A stretch of 62,450 nucleotides of DNA from Desulfovibrionaceae bacterium (GTDB lineage Bacteria; Desulfobacterota; Desulfovibrionia; Desulfovibrionales; Desulfovibrionaceae), in contig JAFGBU010000042.1 of assembly GCA_016932995.1 (NCBI GenBank), forward strand, positions 1 to 62,450, given 5' to 3'. Under the pieces are notes generated by a model, which saw only the letters and a list, made by a program, of their open reading frames with translations, was not told the origin of the DNA and made no database searches. Of this stretch, positions 8,983 through 16,811 are shown piece by piece. Both the position numbers and the translations under genes were made by a program. Each line of letters opens with the position of its first letter. Position 1 is the first letter of the stretch.

Positions 8983-9975
8983 ATGATCGTCGCCAGAAAG
9001 ATAGACGAGCTCAAGGGGACCCTGGACGGGTCCTGCGTGACCATAGGCAACTTCGACGGCGTTCACCTCGGCCACCAGGAACTCATCTCCCTTACCTGCT
9101 CCAAGGCCAAGACCCTGGGCCTGACCAGCGTGGTGGTGACCTTCGACCCCCATCCGCTGCGGGTCCTGGTCGGCAAGAACACCCCGCCGTTCATCACCCT
9201 GACCGAGCAGAAGCTCGAGCTTCTGGCCGAGCTGGGCCCGCAGACCGCCCTGGTCCTGGCCTTTGACAAGGCCATGGCGGCCATGGAGCCCGAGGAGTTC
9301 GTCAGGACCTATCTTTTGGACGGGCTGAACATGCGCGAGCTGGTCATCGGCTACGACTACGCCATGGGCCGGGGCCGCAGGGGCAACTACGAGACCCTCA
9401 AGGCCCTGGGCGCGAAGTACGGCTTCAACGTGCACCGCCTGGAGCCCGTGGTCCTGGACGACGCCGTGGTCAGCTCGACGCGCATCCGGGACCTGGTCGA
9501 GTCCGGCAAGGTCTGGGAGGCCCGGGCGCTTTTGGGCCGCTTCTACCAGGTCCGGGGCCGGGTGGTCCGCGGCCGCGACCGGGGCGGCAGGCTGCTGGGC
9601 TTTCCCACCGCCAACCTGGAGCTGGCCGACGAGCTCTTTCCCCGGCCCGGGGTCTACGCGGTCTGGGTGGAGAGAAACGGCTCGGCCTGGAAGGGGGTGG
9701 CCAACATCGGCGACAACCCGACCTTCGGCAACGACCAGATATCGGTCGAGGCCCACGTCCTGGACTTCGACCAGGACATCTACGGCCTCAACATCCGCAT
9801 CCATTTCGTCCAGCGCATCCGCTCGGAGAGGCGCTTTGAGAGCATCGAGGCCCTAAAGGCCCGCATCGGCGAGGACATCGTCCTGGCCAGGCGCATACTC
9901 GACGCCGCCGAGGCCCAGATAAAGCTTACCCGGCCCAAGGGGCCGGTCAGCGCCGAGGGCCGGACCAGGCCATGA
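8983..9975 (+). CDS. ribF: Bifunctional riboflavin kinase / FMN adenylyltransferase
   Basis: It converts riboflavin to FMN and then FAD. The N-terminal nucleotidyltransferase domain has GNFDGVHLGHQ (22-32) and the GYDYAMGRGRRGN motif. The C-terminal riboflavin kinase domain has GFPTANLEL and the family WKGVANIGDNPTF and FVQRIRSERRFES motifs. The 330-aa length is normal. Its stop overlaps the start of the ClC gene by 4 nt (ATGA), so the two are translationally coupled. Confidence 0.95.
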   Translation: MIVARKIDELKGTLDGSCVTIGNFDGVHLGHQELISLTCSKAKTLGLTSVVVTFDPHPLRVLVGKNTPPFITLTEQKLELLAELGPQTALVLAFDKAMAAMEPEEFVRTYLLDGLNMRELVIGYDYAMGRGRRGNYETLKALGAKYGFNVHRLEPVVLDDAVVSSTRIRDLVESGKVWEARALLGRFYQVRGRVVRGRDRGGRLLGFPTANLELADELFPRPGVYAVWVERNGSAWKGVANIGDNPTFGNDQISVEAHVLDFDQDIYGLNIRIHFVQRIRSERRFESIEALKARIGEDIVLARRILDAAEAQIKLTRPKGPVSAEGRTRP

Positions 9976-11807
9976 ACCTGATCCGGGCCATCCAGAGACT
10001 GCTGAAGCCGGCCAAGGGCCGGCCCACGTTCACCTCGGTGCGCTGGCTGGCCGTGGCCGTGGTCGTGGGCGCCCTGTCCGGGCTCGGCGCGGTGGCCTTC
10101 TTCTCCGCGGTCGAAACGGGCAAGTTCCTGATCCTGCACAAGCTCGCCGGGCTCACCCTGCCCGCGCCCGCCGGGGAGGAGATATTCAAGGGCCCGGCCG
10201 GCCTGTTCCGGCCCTGGATCATCCCCCTGTTCACCACGGCCGTGGGCCTGGCCACCGGGTTTCTGGTCATGCGCCTGATGCCCGAGACCATGGACAGCGG
10301 CACGGACGGCACCGACGCCATGATCAAGGCCTTCCACCGCCAGGGCGGGCTGATCCGGCCCCTGGTGCCCCTGGTCAGGGGCCTGGCCGCGGTGGCGACC
10401 ATCGCCTCGGGCGGCAGCGCCGGCCGCGAGGGGCCCATCTCCCAGTTGGGCGCGGGCGTGGGCTCCTATGTGGCCCAGAAGCTCAACCTCTCGGTCCGCG
10501 AGCGCCGGCTGCTGCTTTTGGCCGGCGCGGCCGGGGGCCTGGGGGCCATCTTCCGGGCCCCGCTGGGCGGCGCGCTCACGGCCGTGGAGGTCATCTACCG
10601 GGAGGACTTCGAGGCCGAGGCCATCCTGCCCGCGGTCTTGTCCTCGGTCACGGCCTACTCCCTGTTCACCCTGTTCTTTGGCACCGACCCGATCTTCGGC
10701 ATCCCCAGCTTCGACTTCCACGACGTGCGCGAGCTGGTGTTCTACGCGGTGCTCGCCCTGGCCTGCACCGCGGTGGGCTGGATGTACGTGAAGGCCTTCT
10801 TCTTCATCAAGCACTCGGTGTTCTTCCGCATCCGGGACCGGCTCGGGCTGATGTGGGCCACGGGCCTGGGCGGCCTGCTCATGGGCCTGACCGGCGCGGC
10901 CTTTCCCGAGGTCCTGTCCGGGGGCTACGGCTGGCTGGAGCTGGCCATCAAGGGCGAGGTGCCGTTGATGATGATGTGCCTGATCATCCTGGCCAAGACC
11001 ATGGCCACCTCGGTGACCATCGGCTCGGGCATGAGCGGCGGCATGTTCGCCCCGACCCTTTTTGTGGGCGGCATGTGCGGCGGGGTCGTGGGCCAGACGG
11101 CCCACGACCTGTTCCCGGACATCGTCACCCAGCCGGGCGGCTACGTGCTCGTGGGCATGGCCGCGTTCTACGCCGGGGTGGCCAACGCGGCCATCGGCCC
11201 GCTGATCATGGTCTGCGAGCTGACCCAGGGCTACGGCCTGCTGGCCCCGCTCATGCTCGCCTCGGCCCTGTGCATCATCCTGGGCCGCAGGTTCTCGCTC
11301 TACGAGCACCAGGTGGAGAACAAGTTCGAGTCCCCGGCCCACGCCGAGGACGCGACCATCAACATCCTGGAGCAGCTGCGGGTCAAGGACTTCTGCAAGT
11401 TCGGCCGGGTGACCATCCTCGAGGAGGGCACAACGCTAAAGGCCCTGACCGACATCATCGCCAACACCAACGAGCTCTACTTTCCGGTCAAGGACCGCTC
11501 CGGGACCATGACCGGGATCGTGTCCATCCACAACGTGCGCAACGTGCTCTTCGAGCGCAGCCTGTTCGAGCTCTTGGTGGTCGGCGAGCTGGCCGCCAAG
11601 CCGGCCTCCCTGACCCCGGAGGACGACCTGTACACCGCCCTGCTCAAGTTCGTGGACACGGACTACGGCCAGATACCGGTGGTCTCGCCCGACGACCCCA
11701 ACGAGATCCTCGGGCTCATCAACCGCGAGGACGTGTTCACGGCCTACGCCGCGGCCATCAAGGAGGTCCGGGAGGAGAACAACGGCCGGGCCGAGGCCGC
11801 GGGATAG
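9972..11807 (+). CDS. ClC-family chloride channel/antiporter with C-terminal CBS pair
   Basis: A polytopic ClC core (about residues 25-430) is followed by a cytoplasmic CBS pair (about 445-590). The anion-selectivity motif GSAGREGP (148-155) keeps the gating glutamate Glu153, and GSGMSGGMFAP provides the second pore motif. Retention of Glu153 is compatible with Cl-/H+ exchange. CBS pairs in such proteins usually sense nucleotides or ionic strength. The gene is translationally coupled to ribF, though the functional link is unclear. Confidence 0.92.
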   Translation: MNLIRAIQRLLKPAKGRPTFTSVRWLAVAVVVGALSGLGAVAFFSAVETGKFLILHKLAGLTLPAPAGEEIFKGPAGLFRPWIIPLFTTAVGLATGFLVMRLMPETMDSGTDGTDAMIKAFHRQGGLIRPLVPLVRGLAAVATIASGGSAGREGPISQLGAGVGSYVAQKLNLSVRERRLLLLAGAAGGLGAIFRAPLGGALTAVEVIYREDFEAEAILPAVLSSVTAYSLFTLFFGTDPIFGIPSFDFHDVRELVFYAVLALACTAVGWMYVKAFFFIKHSVFFRIRDRLGLMWATGLGGLLMGLTGAAFPEVLSGGYGWLELAIKGEVPLMMMCLIILAKTMATSVTIGSGMSGGMFAPTLFVGGMCGGVVGQTAHDLFPDIVTQPGGYVLVGMAAFYAGVANAAIGPLIMVCELTQGYGLLAPLMLASALCIILGRRFSLYEHQVENKFESPAHAEDATINILEQLRVKDFCKFGRVTILEEGTTLKALTDIIANTNELYFPVKDRSGTMTGIVSIHNVRNVLFERSLFELLVVGELAAKPASLTPEDDLYTALLKFVDTDYGQIPVVSPDDPNEILGLINREDVFTAYAAAIKEVREENNGRAEAAG

Positions 11808-11818
11808 CCGGCCCGGCC

Positions 11819-11846
11819 TTGCCAAACGGTTTGGGGGAATTATCCT
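11819..11846 (+). promoter_or_regulatory. Possible promoter for the macrodomain-hslVU run
   Basis: TTGCCA (11819-11824), a 16-nt spacer and TATCCT (11841-11846) lie in the only AT-rich spacer before 11874. No sigma32-type consensus was recognised, although hslVU is heat-induced in many bacteria. Confidence 0.35.
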
Positions 11847-11873
11847 CTTGCCATTGTTTTTTCGAGGCGCGCC

Positions 11874-12434
11874 ATGAGGGCCTGGACCATCTCCGGACGC
11901 AGCCTGACCCTGCGCCAGGGCGACCTGACCAGGGCCCGGACCGAGGCCGTGGTCAACGCGGCCAACCCCGGGCTGGCCGGGGGCGGCGGGGTCGACGGGG
12001 CCATCCACCGGGCGGCCGGGCCCATGCTCTTGGAGGCCTGCCTGGCCATTGTCCGGAGTCGCGGCCGGCTGGCCCCGGGCCGGGCCGTGCTGACCCAAGG
12101 CTTCGGGCTCGCGGCGCGCTACGTCATCCACACGGTCGGCCCGATCTGGCGCGGCGGCGGCCGGCAGGAGGAGGCGACCCTGAGAGCGGCCTACGTGAAC
12201 AGCCTGGCCCTGGCCGCGGAGAACGAGATATCGAGCCTGGCCTTTCCGGCCATAAGCTGCGGGGCCTACGGCTATCCCCTGGACCTGGCCGCGGCCGTGG
12301 CCCTGCGGGCCCTTTGCGCGGGCCTGGAATCGGGCCTGGCCCAGGGCGCGGAGATGTATCTGCGGGGCGACGCGGCCTTTGAAATCTGGACGGACGCGGC
12401 CCGAAACATCCTCGGCCGGCCCGAGCGGGCATAG
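11874..12434 (+). CDS. Macrodomain protein (probable O-acetyl-ADP-ribose deacetylase, MacroD-type)
   Basis: A single macrodomain spans the 186-aa protein. The N-terminal part has the signature [20 protein letters not shown] (26-45), which binds ADP-ribose and carries the catalytic Asn/Asp of MacroD-type hydrolases. [10 protein letters not shown] forms the second binding loop. Known relatives remove acetyl from O-acetyl-ADP-ribose or ADP-ribose from proteins. It lies 9 nt before hslV and is probably cotranscribed. The functional link to proteolysis is unknown. Confidence 0.9.
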   Translation: MRAWTISGRSLTLRQGDLTRARTEAVVNAANPGLAGGGGVDGAIHRAAGPMLLEACLAIVRSRGRLAPGRAVLTQGFGLAARYVIHTVGPIWRGGGRQEEATLRAAYVNSLALAAENEISSLAFPAISCGAYGYPLDLAAAVALRALCAGLESGLAQGAEMYLRGDAAFEIWTDAARNILGRPERA

Positions 12435-12443
12435 GAGACGGAC

Positions 12444-13001
12444 ATGGAAATGAGGGGAACGACCATACTCGCGGTCAAGGACGAGCTCGGCTCGGCCATG
12501 GCCGGGGACGGCCAGGTGACCATGGGCAACAACGTGGTCGTCAAGCACTCGGCCAAAAAGGTCCGGGCCATCTACAAGGACCGGGTCCTGGTGGGCTTCG
12601 CCGGGACCACGGCCGACGCCTTCACCCTGTTCGAGCGCTTCGAGAAGAAGCTGGAGACCTTTTCCGGAAACCTGACCCGGGCGGCCGTGGAGCTGGCCAA
12701 GGACTGGCGCACGGACAAGTACCTGCGCCGGCTGGAGGCCATGATTCTGGCCGCGGACGCGGAGAACATCCTGATCATCAGCGGCACCGGCGACGTCATA
12801 GAGCCGGACGACGGCCTGGCCGCGATCGGCTCGGGCGGACCCTACGCCCTGGCCGCGGCCAGGGCGCTCAAGCGCAACACGGACCTGGACTCCGAGGAGA
12901 TCGTCCGGCGGGCCATGGTCATCGCCTCGGAGATCTGCGTGTTCACCAACGAGAACATCGTGGTCGAGACCAGGAAAAAACAAGCCCCGGACAAGGCCTG
13001 A
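12444..13001 (+). CDS. hslV: ATP-dependent protease subunit HslV
   Basis: This is the proteasome-like peptidase of HslVU. The N-terminus reads [12 protein letters not shown]; the Thr of the GTTIL motif becomes the N-terminal nucleophile after processing, so a short propeptide is removed. GDGQVTMGN and [10 protein letters not shown] are family signatures. ATG at 12444 has AGGAG 6 nt upstream; an in-frame ATG at 12450 is a weaker alternative. It lies 2 nt before hslU. Confidence 0.96.
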   Translation: MEMRGTTILAVKDELGSAMAGDGQVTMGNNVVVKHSAKKVRAIYKDRVLVGFAGTTADAFTLFERFEKKLETFSGNLTRAAVELAKDWRTDKYLRRLEAMILAADAENILIISGTGDVIEPDDGLAAIGSGGPYALAAARALKRNTDLDSEEIVRRAMVIASEICVFTNENIVVETRKKQAPDKA

Positions 13002-13003
13002 CA

Positions 13004-14356
13004 ATGAGCACCCTGACCCCCAGAGAGATCGTCTCCGAGCTGGACAAGTTCGTCATCGGCCAGGCCGCGGCCAAGCGCATGGTGGCCATAGCCATCCGCA
13101 ACCGCTGGCGCAGGCAGCAGATCGAGCCCGAGCTGCGCGACGAGATCGCGCCCAAAAACATCATCATGATGGGCCCGACCGGGGTGGGCAAGACCGAGAT
13201 CGCCAGGCGCCTGGCCAGGCTCGCGGGCTGCCCGTTCTTCAAGGTCGAGGCGACCAAGTTCACCGAGGTCGGCTACGTGGGCCGGGACGTGGAGTCCATG
13301 GTCCGGGACCTGATGGAGATCGGGATCAGCATGGTCAAGGCCGAGGAGAACGAGAAGGTCCGGGTCAAGGCCGAGAAACAGGCCGAGGAACGGCTCCTGG
13401 ACCTGCTGCTGCCCGGGCCGGACTCCGGGCCCAGGGGCCGGGTCCCGGCGGTCCCGGCCGAGCAGCCCGAGCCAAAGGACTCCACCCGGGAGAAGTTCCG
13501 GCACATGCTCCGCCAGGGCCAGCTGGACGAGCGGAGCGTGGAGCTCGAGGTCGCCTCGCAGTCCGGCCCCCAGGTGGAGATCATGGCCCTGCCCGGGATG
13601 GAGGACATGGGCATCCAGATGCAGGACGTGCTCGGCCGCATGTTCCCGCCGCGCAAGAAGGCCCGGCGCATGAAGATCAAAGAGGCCCTGGGGGCCCTTA
13701 TCCAGGAGGAGTCCGAAAAGCTCATCGACATGGACCGGGTCACCGAGCTTGCCCGGGAGCGGGTCGAGCAGTCCGGGATCATCTTCCTGGACGAGCTGGA
13801 CAAGATCGCCTCGCGCCAGGAGCACTCGGGCGCGGACGTATCCCGCGAGGGCGTGCAACGGGACCTGCTGCCCGTGGTCGAGGGCTGCGTGGTGAACACC
13901 AAGTACGGCATGGTCAAGACCGACCACATCCTGTTCATCGCGGCCGGGGCCTTCCACTTCGCCAAGCCCTCGGACCTGGTCCCGGAGCTCCAGGGCCGCT
14001 TCCCTTTGCGCGTGGAGCTGGACGCCCTGGACAAGGGCGACTTCTACCGCATCCTGACCGAGCCCAGGAACGCCCTCGCGGTCCAGTACAAGGCCCTGCT
14101 CAAGACCGAGGGCCTGGACCTGGACTTCAGCCGGGAGGCCCTGGAGGAGGTCGCGTCCTGGGCCCAGAAGATCAATGAGGACACCGAAAACATCGGGGCC
14201 AGGCGGCTGTACACGATCATGGAGCGCATCCTGGCCGAGCTGTCCTTCGAGGCCCCGGACAGGCCCTCGGGCAAGGTCCTGGTGGACCGCGAGTACGTGC
14301 GCCGTCAGCTCAGGGACGTGGAGCAGGACCGGGATCTGTCCAGATACATCCTCTAG
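13004..14356 (+). CDS. hslU: ATP-dependent protease ATPase subunit HslU
   Basis: This AAA+ unfoldase feeds substrates to HslV. It begins with the Clp/HslU signature [17 protein letters not shown] and has Walker A GPTGVGKT (57-64), an inserted I domain (about 110-230), Walker [11 protein letters not shown], sensor and arginine-finger motifs, and the C-terminal tail DLSRYIL, which inserts into HslV. The 450-aa length is normal. Transcription ends in a hairpin shared with the convergent tetR. Confidence 0.97.
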   Translation: MSTLTPREIVSELDKFVIGQAAAKRMVAIAIRNRWRRQQIEPELRDEIAPKNIIMMGPTGVGKTEIARRLARLAGCPFFKVEATKFTEVGYVGRDVESMVRDLMEIGISMVKAEENEKVRVKAEKQAEERLLDLLLPGPDSGPRGRVPAVPAEQPEPKDSTREKFRHMLRQGQLDERSVELEVASQSGPQVEIMALPGMEDMGIQMQDVLGRMFPPRKKARRMKIKEALGALIQEESEKLIDMDRVTELARERVEQSGIIFLDELDKIASRQEHSGADVSREGVQRDLLPVVEGCVVNTKYGMVKTDHILFIAAGAFHFAKPSDLVPELQGRFPLRVELDALDKGDFYRILTEPRNALAVQYKALLKTEGLDLDFSREALEEVASWAQKINEDTENIGARRLYTIMERILAELSFEAPDRPSGKVLVDREYVRRQLRDVEQDRDLSRYIL

Positions 14357-14420
14357 TGTAAGGCCCGCGAGACGCGAGGATTCCGGTCTTGAACCGGGTC
14401 CCGCGTTTCAATACTCAACA

Positions 14421-14447
14421 CTTGAAAAAAACCTCGGTTTTTTCAAG
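14421..14447. terminator. Bidirectional A/T-rich terminator between hslU and tetR
   Basis: CTTGAAAAAA (14421-14430) pairs with TTTTTTCAAG (14438-14447) around ACCTCGG. The stem supplies its own T-run in either direction, and the two flanking genes converge on it. Confidence 0.7.
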
Positions 14448-14509
14448 CTTCACTCGCCCTTGACTCCAGCGCGCGCAATGTACTTGAAAACGAGCGCCCC
14501 GATGCCGGC

Positions 14510-15136
14510 CTACTCGCTCGGGCTCGGCTCGGCCTGGACCTGAAGGGCGTTGCGGCAGAACGAGACCAGTTGGGCCTCTATCTCTGACAGGTGCAGGGGC
14601 TCGAACAGGCGCATGCGCACGGTGCCGGTCAAAAGCCCGATGACCAGCAGCGCGCCCTGGTCCTCGGAGATGTTGCGGATCGAGCCGTCGCTGACCCCGA
14701 GGCGGATGCCCACGCGCACCAGGTCGATCATCTTGTCGTAGATGCGCTTCATCTCCTCGCGGCAGGGCTCGCCGATCCCGGGCATCTGGTAGGGGTTGTT
14801 GCGGTGGATGAGGTCGAAATCGGTCTCCCGGGTCTCGTAAAAGTGACAGTAGAGCCTAAGCAGGCTGATGATCATCTCCAGGCCGCTGGCAAGGCCCTTG
14901 AAGCGGAACTTGCGCTCCAGGTCGTCGAAGAAGTTCTCGCGGATACTCTTGAACAGATGGTAGAGCAGGTCCTCCTTGCTCTTGAAGTGCCGGAATATCG
15001 CGCCCTCCGAGACATTGGCCTCGCGGGCTATCTCGGACACCGGAGTGGCGTCGTAGCCCTTGACGGCGAAAAGCCTGGTGGCCGAGTCCATTATGGCCTG
15101 CTTCCTCTTGTTCATCCCTGCCCCGATTTTTTTCAC
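14510..15136 (-). CDS. TetR-family transcriptional repressor
   Basis: The N-terminal TetR HTH (about residues 12-60) has MDSATRLFAVKGYDATPVSEIAREANVSEG, cut here into its helices: AIMDSATRLFAVKGY, then TPVSEIAREANVSEGAIFRHF. The ligand-binding C-terminal region (65-208) is not specific to a known subfamily. I place the start at 15136 (AAGG upstream), but ATG at 15115, preceded by GGGGCAGGG, is nearly as good. The gene is divergent from two micro membrane-protein genes. AAGT-N4-GCTC motifs sit in the shared promoter region and again before the second micro gene, suggesting autoregulation and control of both. The ligand is unknown. Confidence 0.85.
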   Translation of the reverse strand: MKKIGAGMNKRKQAIMDSATRLFAVKGYDATPVSEIAREANVSEGAIFRHFKSKEDLLYHLFKSIRENFFDDLERKFRFKGLASGLEMIISLLRLYCHFYETRETDFDLIHRNNPYQMPGIGEPCREEMKRIYDKMIDLVRVGIRLGVSDGSIRNISEDQGALLVIGLLTGTVRMRLFEPLHLSEIEAQLVSFCRNALQVQAEPSPSE

Positions 15137-15143
15137 ATTTAGC

Positions 15144-15172
15144 TTGCCTTTCTAAAAAACGCCAGCTAAACA
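15144..15172 (+). promoter_or_regulatory. Promoter for the 29-residue micro membrane protein
   Basis: TTGCCT (15144-15149), 17 nt, TAAACA (15167-15172). The predicted start site near 15179 falls at the edge of the operator-like repeats at 15178-15213, as expected for a TetR-repressed promoter. Confidence 0.5.
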
Positions 15173-15177
15173 TACAA

Positions 15178-15213
15178 GCGAGCACTCACTTACATTTTTA
15201 AAAGTGTCTGCTC
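15178..15213. promoter_or_regulatory. Inverted operator-like repeats (candidate TetR operators)
   Basis: GAGCACTCACTT (15180-15191) and AAGTGTCTGCTC (15202-15213) are imperfect inverted copies, 10 of 12 positions matching, separated by 10 nt. Each contains AAGT-N4-GCTC. A third copy of the motif lies at 15521-15532 in front of the second micro gene. The location between divergent tetR and its neighbour is typical for TetR operators. Confidence 0.6.
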
Positions 15214-15295
15214 AGCAACGCCGGTCGCCCGGCGGGGGGGCCGCGGGAGCGCCGGCGGATTGGGACCCACACTTAAATTTCACAGGAGAAACACC

Positions 15296-15385
15296 ATGGA
15301 ATACGCAATCCCCATCACCATCCTGGCCCTGATCGTGAGCGGAGCGGTCATGTTCTTCATCCGCCAGAGCAAAACAAAGCATTAG
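15296..15385 (+). CDS. Micro membrane protein, 29 aa (paralogue 1)
   Basis: ATG at 15296 is preceded by AGGAG with proper spacing and encodes a 29-residue peptide starting MEYAIPITILALIVSG. It has one hydrophobic span (about 5-23) and a basic tail (FIRQSKTKH), predicting a single transmembrane helix with its C-terminus in the cytoplasm. A second gene at 15790 has the same MEYA-[IL]-PI start and near-identical initiation region (GGAGAAA, then ATGGAATACGC), so the two are duplicates. I recognise no family. The divergent TetR gene and operator-like repeats suggest inducible expression. Confidence 0.75.
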   Translation: MEYAIPITILALIVSGAVMFFIRQSKTKH

Positions 15386-15789
15386 CCGCCCGCAACGCTC
15401 GCACGAACCTCCGACCCCGGGGCCCTGCCCCGGGGTCAAGACCCCTTCCGCAAAAAACAGCGCCCCACTTTTGTTTTGCCCTGGGCTTGCTTTTTTCTTG
15501 AAATATGCCTATTTCATTGTAAGTAATCGCTCACAAAAATTTGGCTTGTAATTATTGAAAATAGGCCTGACCGCTTTTTGGTTGGCCAGTAAAAACAGGT
15601 CGTTGGCAACCGGCTTCAGCCGGGGCGACGGGTTTTGCTCCGGACAACAGGGACCGACCAGGACAAACCGCTAGCAAAGGGAGGCCCGGGGCGGAAAAAA
15701 CATCACCTTCATCTTGGACACGTATCAGGCCGTCTTTGACGGCCGCTGGGAACTACTGGAACCAAAATTAAAGTTATGGAGAAAATACG
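15386..15789 (+). other. 404-nt spacer between the two micro genes
   Basis: No ORF with a ribosome binding site was found. A perfect hairpin GACCCCGGGG/CCCCGGGGTC (15413-15437) follows paralogue 1; its right arm can instead pair as GGGGTC-AA-GACCCC (15432-15445), so two structures exclude each other. Neither has a T-tract. The middle is strikingly AT-rich for this genome (15490-15560) and carries the paralogue 2 promoter and operator-like site. GGCCGTC-TTT-GACGGCC (15728-15744) forms another perfect hairpin in what would be a leader of about 255 nt. Confidence 0.55.
15498..15534 (+). promoter_or_regulatory. Promoter and TetR-like operator of micro gene 2
   Basis: TTGAAA (15498-15503), 16 nt, TAAGTA (15520-15525). 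The -10 hexamer lies inside GTAAGTAATCGCTCAC (15519-15534), which matches 11 of 16 positions of the reverse-strand site at 15178-15193 and keeps AAGT-N4-GCTC. Binding there would block the promoter. Confidence 0.5.
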
Positions 15790-15864
15790 ATGGAATACGC
15801 CTTACCCATAATTGTGCTGGTTCTGGCGGGCGCTTTTCTGGCCTACAAGTTTATTAAAAAATAG
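15790..15864 (+). CDS. Micro membrane protein, 24 aa (paralogue 2)
   Basis: ATG at 15790 follows GGAGAAAATACG and encodes 24 residues beginning MEYALPIIVLVLAGAFLA and ending YKFIKK. One hydrophobic helix of about 15 residues is followed by a basic cytoplasmic end. It shares the first seven residues (Ile/Leu exchange) and initiation region with the 29-aa gene at 15296. Small stress-responsive or complex-associated subunits often look like this, but nothing identifies a partner; the nearest membrane complex is the convergent Tmc operon. A strong terminator lies about 185 nt downstream. Confidence 0.75.
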   Translation: MEYALPIIVLVLAGAFLAYKFIKK

Positions 15865-16048
15865 CGGTTGAAAAACTAGACGCTGAGGCTGTCCGAAAGG
15901 TCCAAGGAAACTGCTTGACCGGCGAGGGCCCTGACCGCGGACGGCATTGAACATACTGCGGCCTTGACCGCTCGGCGAAGTGGGAGCTTTTAGCAGGCCA
16001 GATATCCGCCCAAGCATTGCGTTCCGGTCTTGAAACCCTGTCGGATCC

Positions 16049-16080
16049 AAAGGGGCCGTCGGACGGCGGCCCCTTTGTTT
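16049..16080. terminator. Terminator between micro gene 2 and the tmc-side genes
   Basis: AAAGGGGCCG (16049-16058) pairs with CGGCCCCTTT (16067-16076) over an 8-nt loop and is followed by GTTT. The flanking genes converge, and the A-rich left side makes it usable in both directions. Confidence 0.8.
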
Positions 16081-16084
16081 CGCC

Positions 16085-16324
16085 CTAGCGGCCGCTTATC
16101 TCGCCCTTGAGGGTCTTTTGGAGCCCTTCCAGGGTCCCTTTCCAGCCCGCGAGCTCGTCCCCGGGCAAAATCGAGACGATGATCGAGTCCTCCACGCTAA
16201 CCTCGACCACGATCTCGACGTCCCCGATGCTGAACACCGCCTCGGCCCAGCGCTCGGACGGCAGGCCCACGGCCTCGCAGTCGTAGTCCGTGCGCACCTC
16301 CGCAGTCATCCTGATCTCGCTCAC
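16085..16324 (-). CDS. Small acidic protein of unknown function downstream of tmcA
   Basis: The 79-aa protein has no signal peptide or membrane segment. It reads as alternating beta strands (residues 3-55: MTAEVRTDYDCEAVG, AVFSIGDVEIVVEVSVED, SIIVSILPG) with a short C-terminal helix (LEGLQKTLKG). GTG at 16324 is the start, with AAGGAGG 5 nt upstream. It lies 83 nt after tmcA on the same strand and is probably the last gene of that operon. One Cys (residue 16) is present. I do not recognise the family. Confidence 0.7.
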   Translation of the reverse strand: MSEIRMTAEVRTDYDCEAVGLPSERWAEAVFSIGDVEIVVEVSVEDSIIVSILPGDELAGWKGTLEGLQKTLKGEISGR

Positions 16325-16407
16325 CGCGCCCTCCTTTGTAAAAAAGGGACCGCGGGGAGTGGGCTTCCCGCGGTCCTGTCCGGTTCATCGGGCCCTGGGC
16401 CCGGGTC

Positions 16408-16782
16408 CTACGGCCTCTTGTGACACTCGCCGCAGGTCACGGGGCCCTTTTTCTTTTCCAGGTGGCAGTCCTCGCACTGCTTGTGGTAGGCGAGCATGAG
16501 CGGGGTGCCCTCGGCCGTCTTGACCTCGTGGCAGTCCGCGCATTTCACCGGATCGCCCTCCACGAACCTGCCCTCCTCGACCCCCTGGTGGTGACAGGGC
16601 AGGCAGCCGTCGATGGCCGCCTTCTCGTTGTGCGCGTCGTGATCAAAGACCGCTGCCGGCCTCTGGGCCTGGCCAAAGGCCGGGTCGGCCAGCTGCTTGA
16701 TGTCCTCCTGCGAAAACGCGGGCAGGAGGAACAAAAGCACGGCCGCGGCGGCCAGTATCAAAATCATCGGCTTCTTGCTCAT
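16408..16782 (-). CDS. tmcA: Tetraheme cytochrome c3, TmcA
   Basis: TmcA is the periplasmic acidic cytochrome c3 of the Tmc complex, accepting electrons from the soluble type I c3/hydrogenase pool. A signal peptide (ILILAAAAVLLFLLPAFSQ) is followed by four CXXCH heme sites: CLPCH, CADCH, CEDCH and CGECH, with extra His ligands (VFDHDAH). The frame extends 20 codons further upstream, but ATG at 16782 has AAGGAGAC and starts the signal peptide. The mature protein is about 100 aa, as for other c3. It is the fourth gene of tmcDCBA. Confidence 0.93.
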   Translation of the reverse strand: MSKKPMILILAAAAVLLFLLPAFSQEDIKQLADPAFGQAQRPAAVFDHDAHNEKAAIDGCLPCHHQGVEEGRFVEGDPVKCADCHEVKTAEGTPLMLAYHKQCEDCHLEKKKGPVTCGECHKRP

Positions 16783-16811
16783 GTTTCCGTCTCCTTGCTT
16801 TTTCCCGCTCA

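Noticed and set aside
15212-15439. Minus-strand ORF covering micro gene 1
   Set aside because: It lacks hydrophobic or family features and a ribosome binding site, while the plus-strand micro gene has a strong one and a paralogue.
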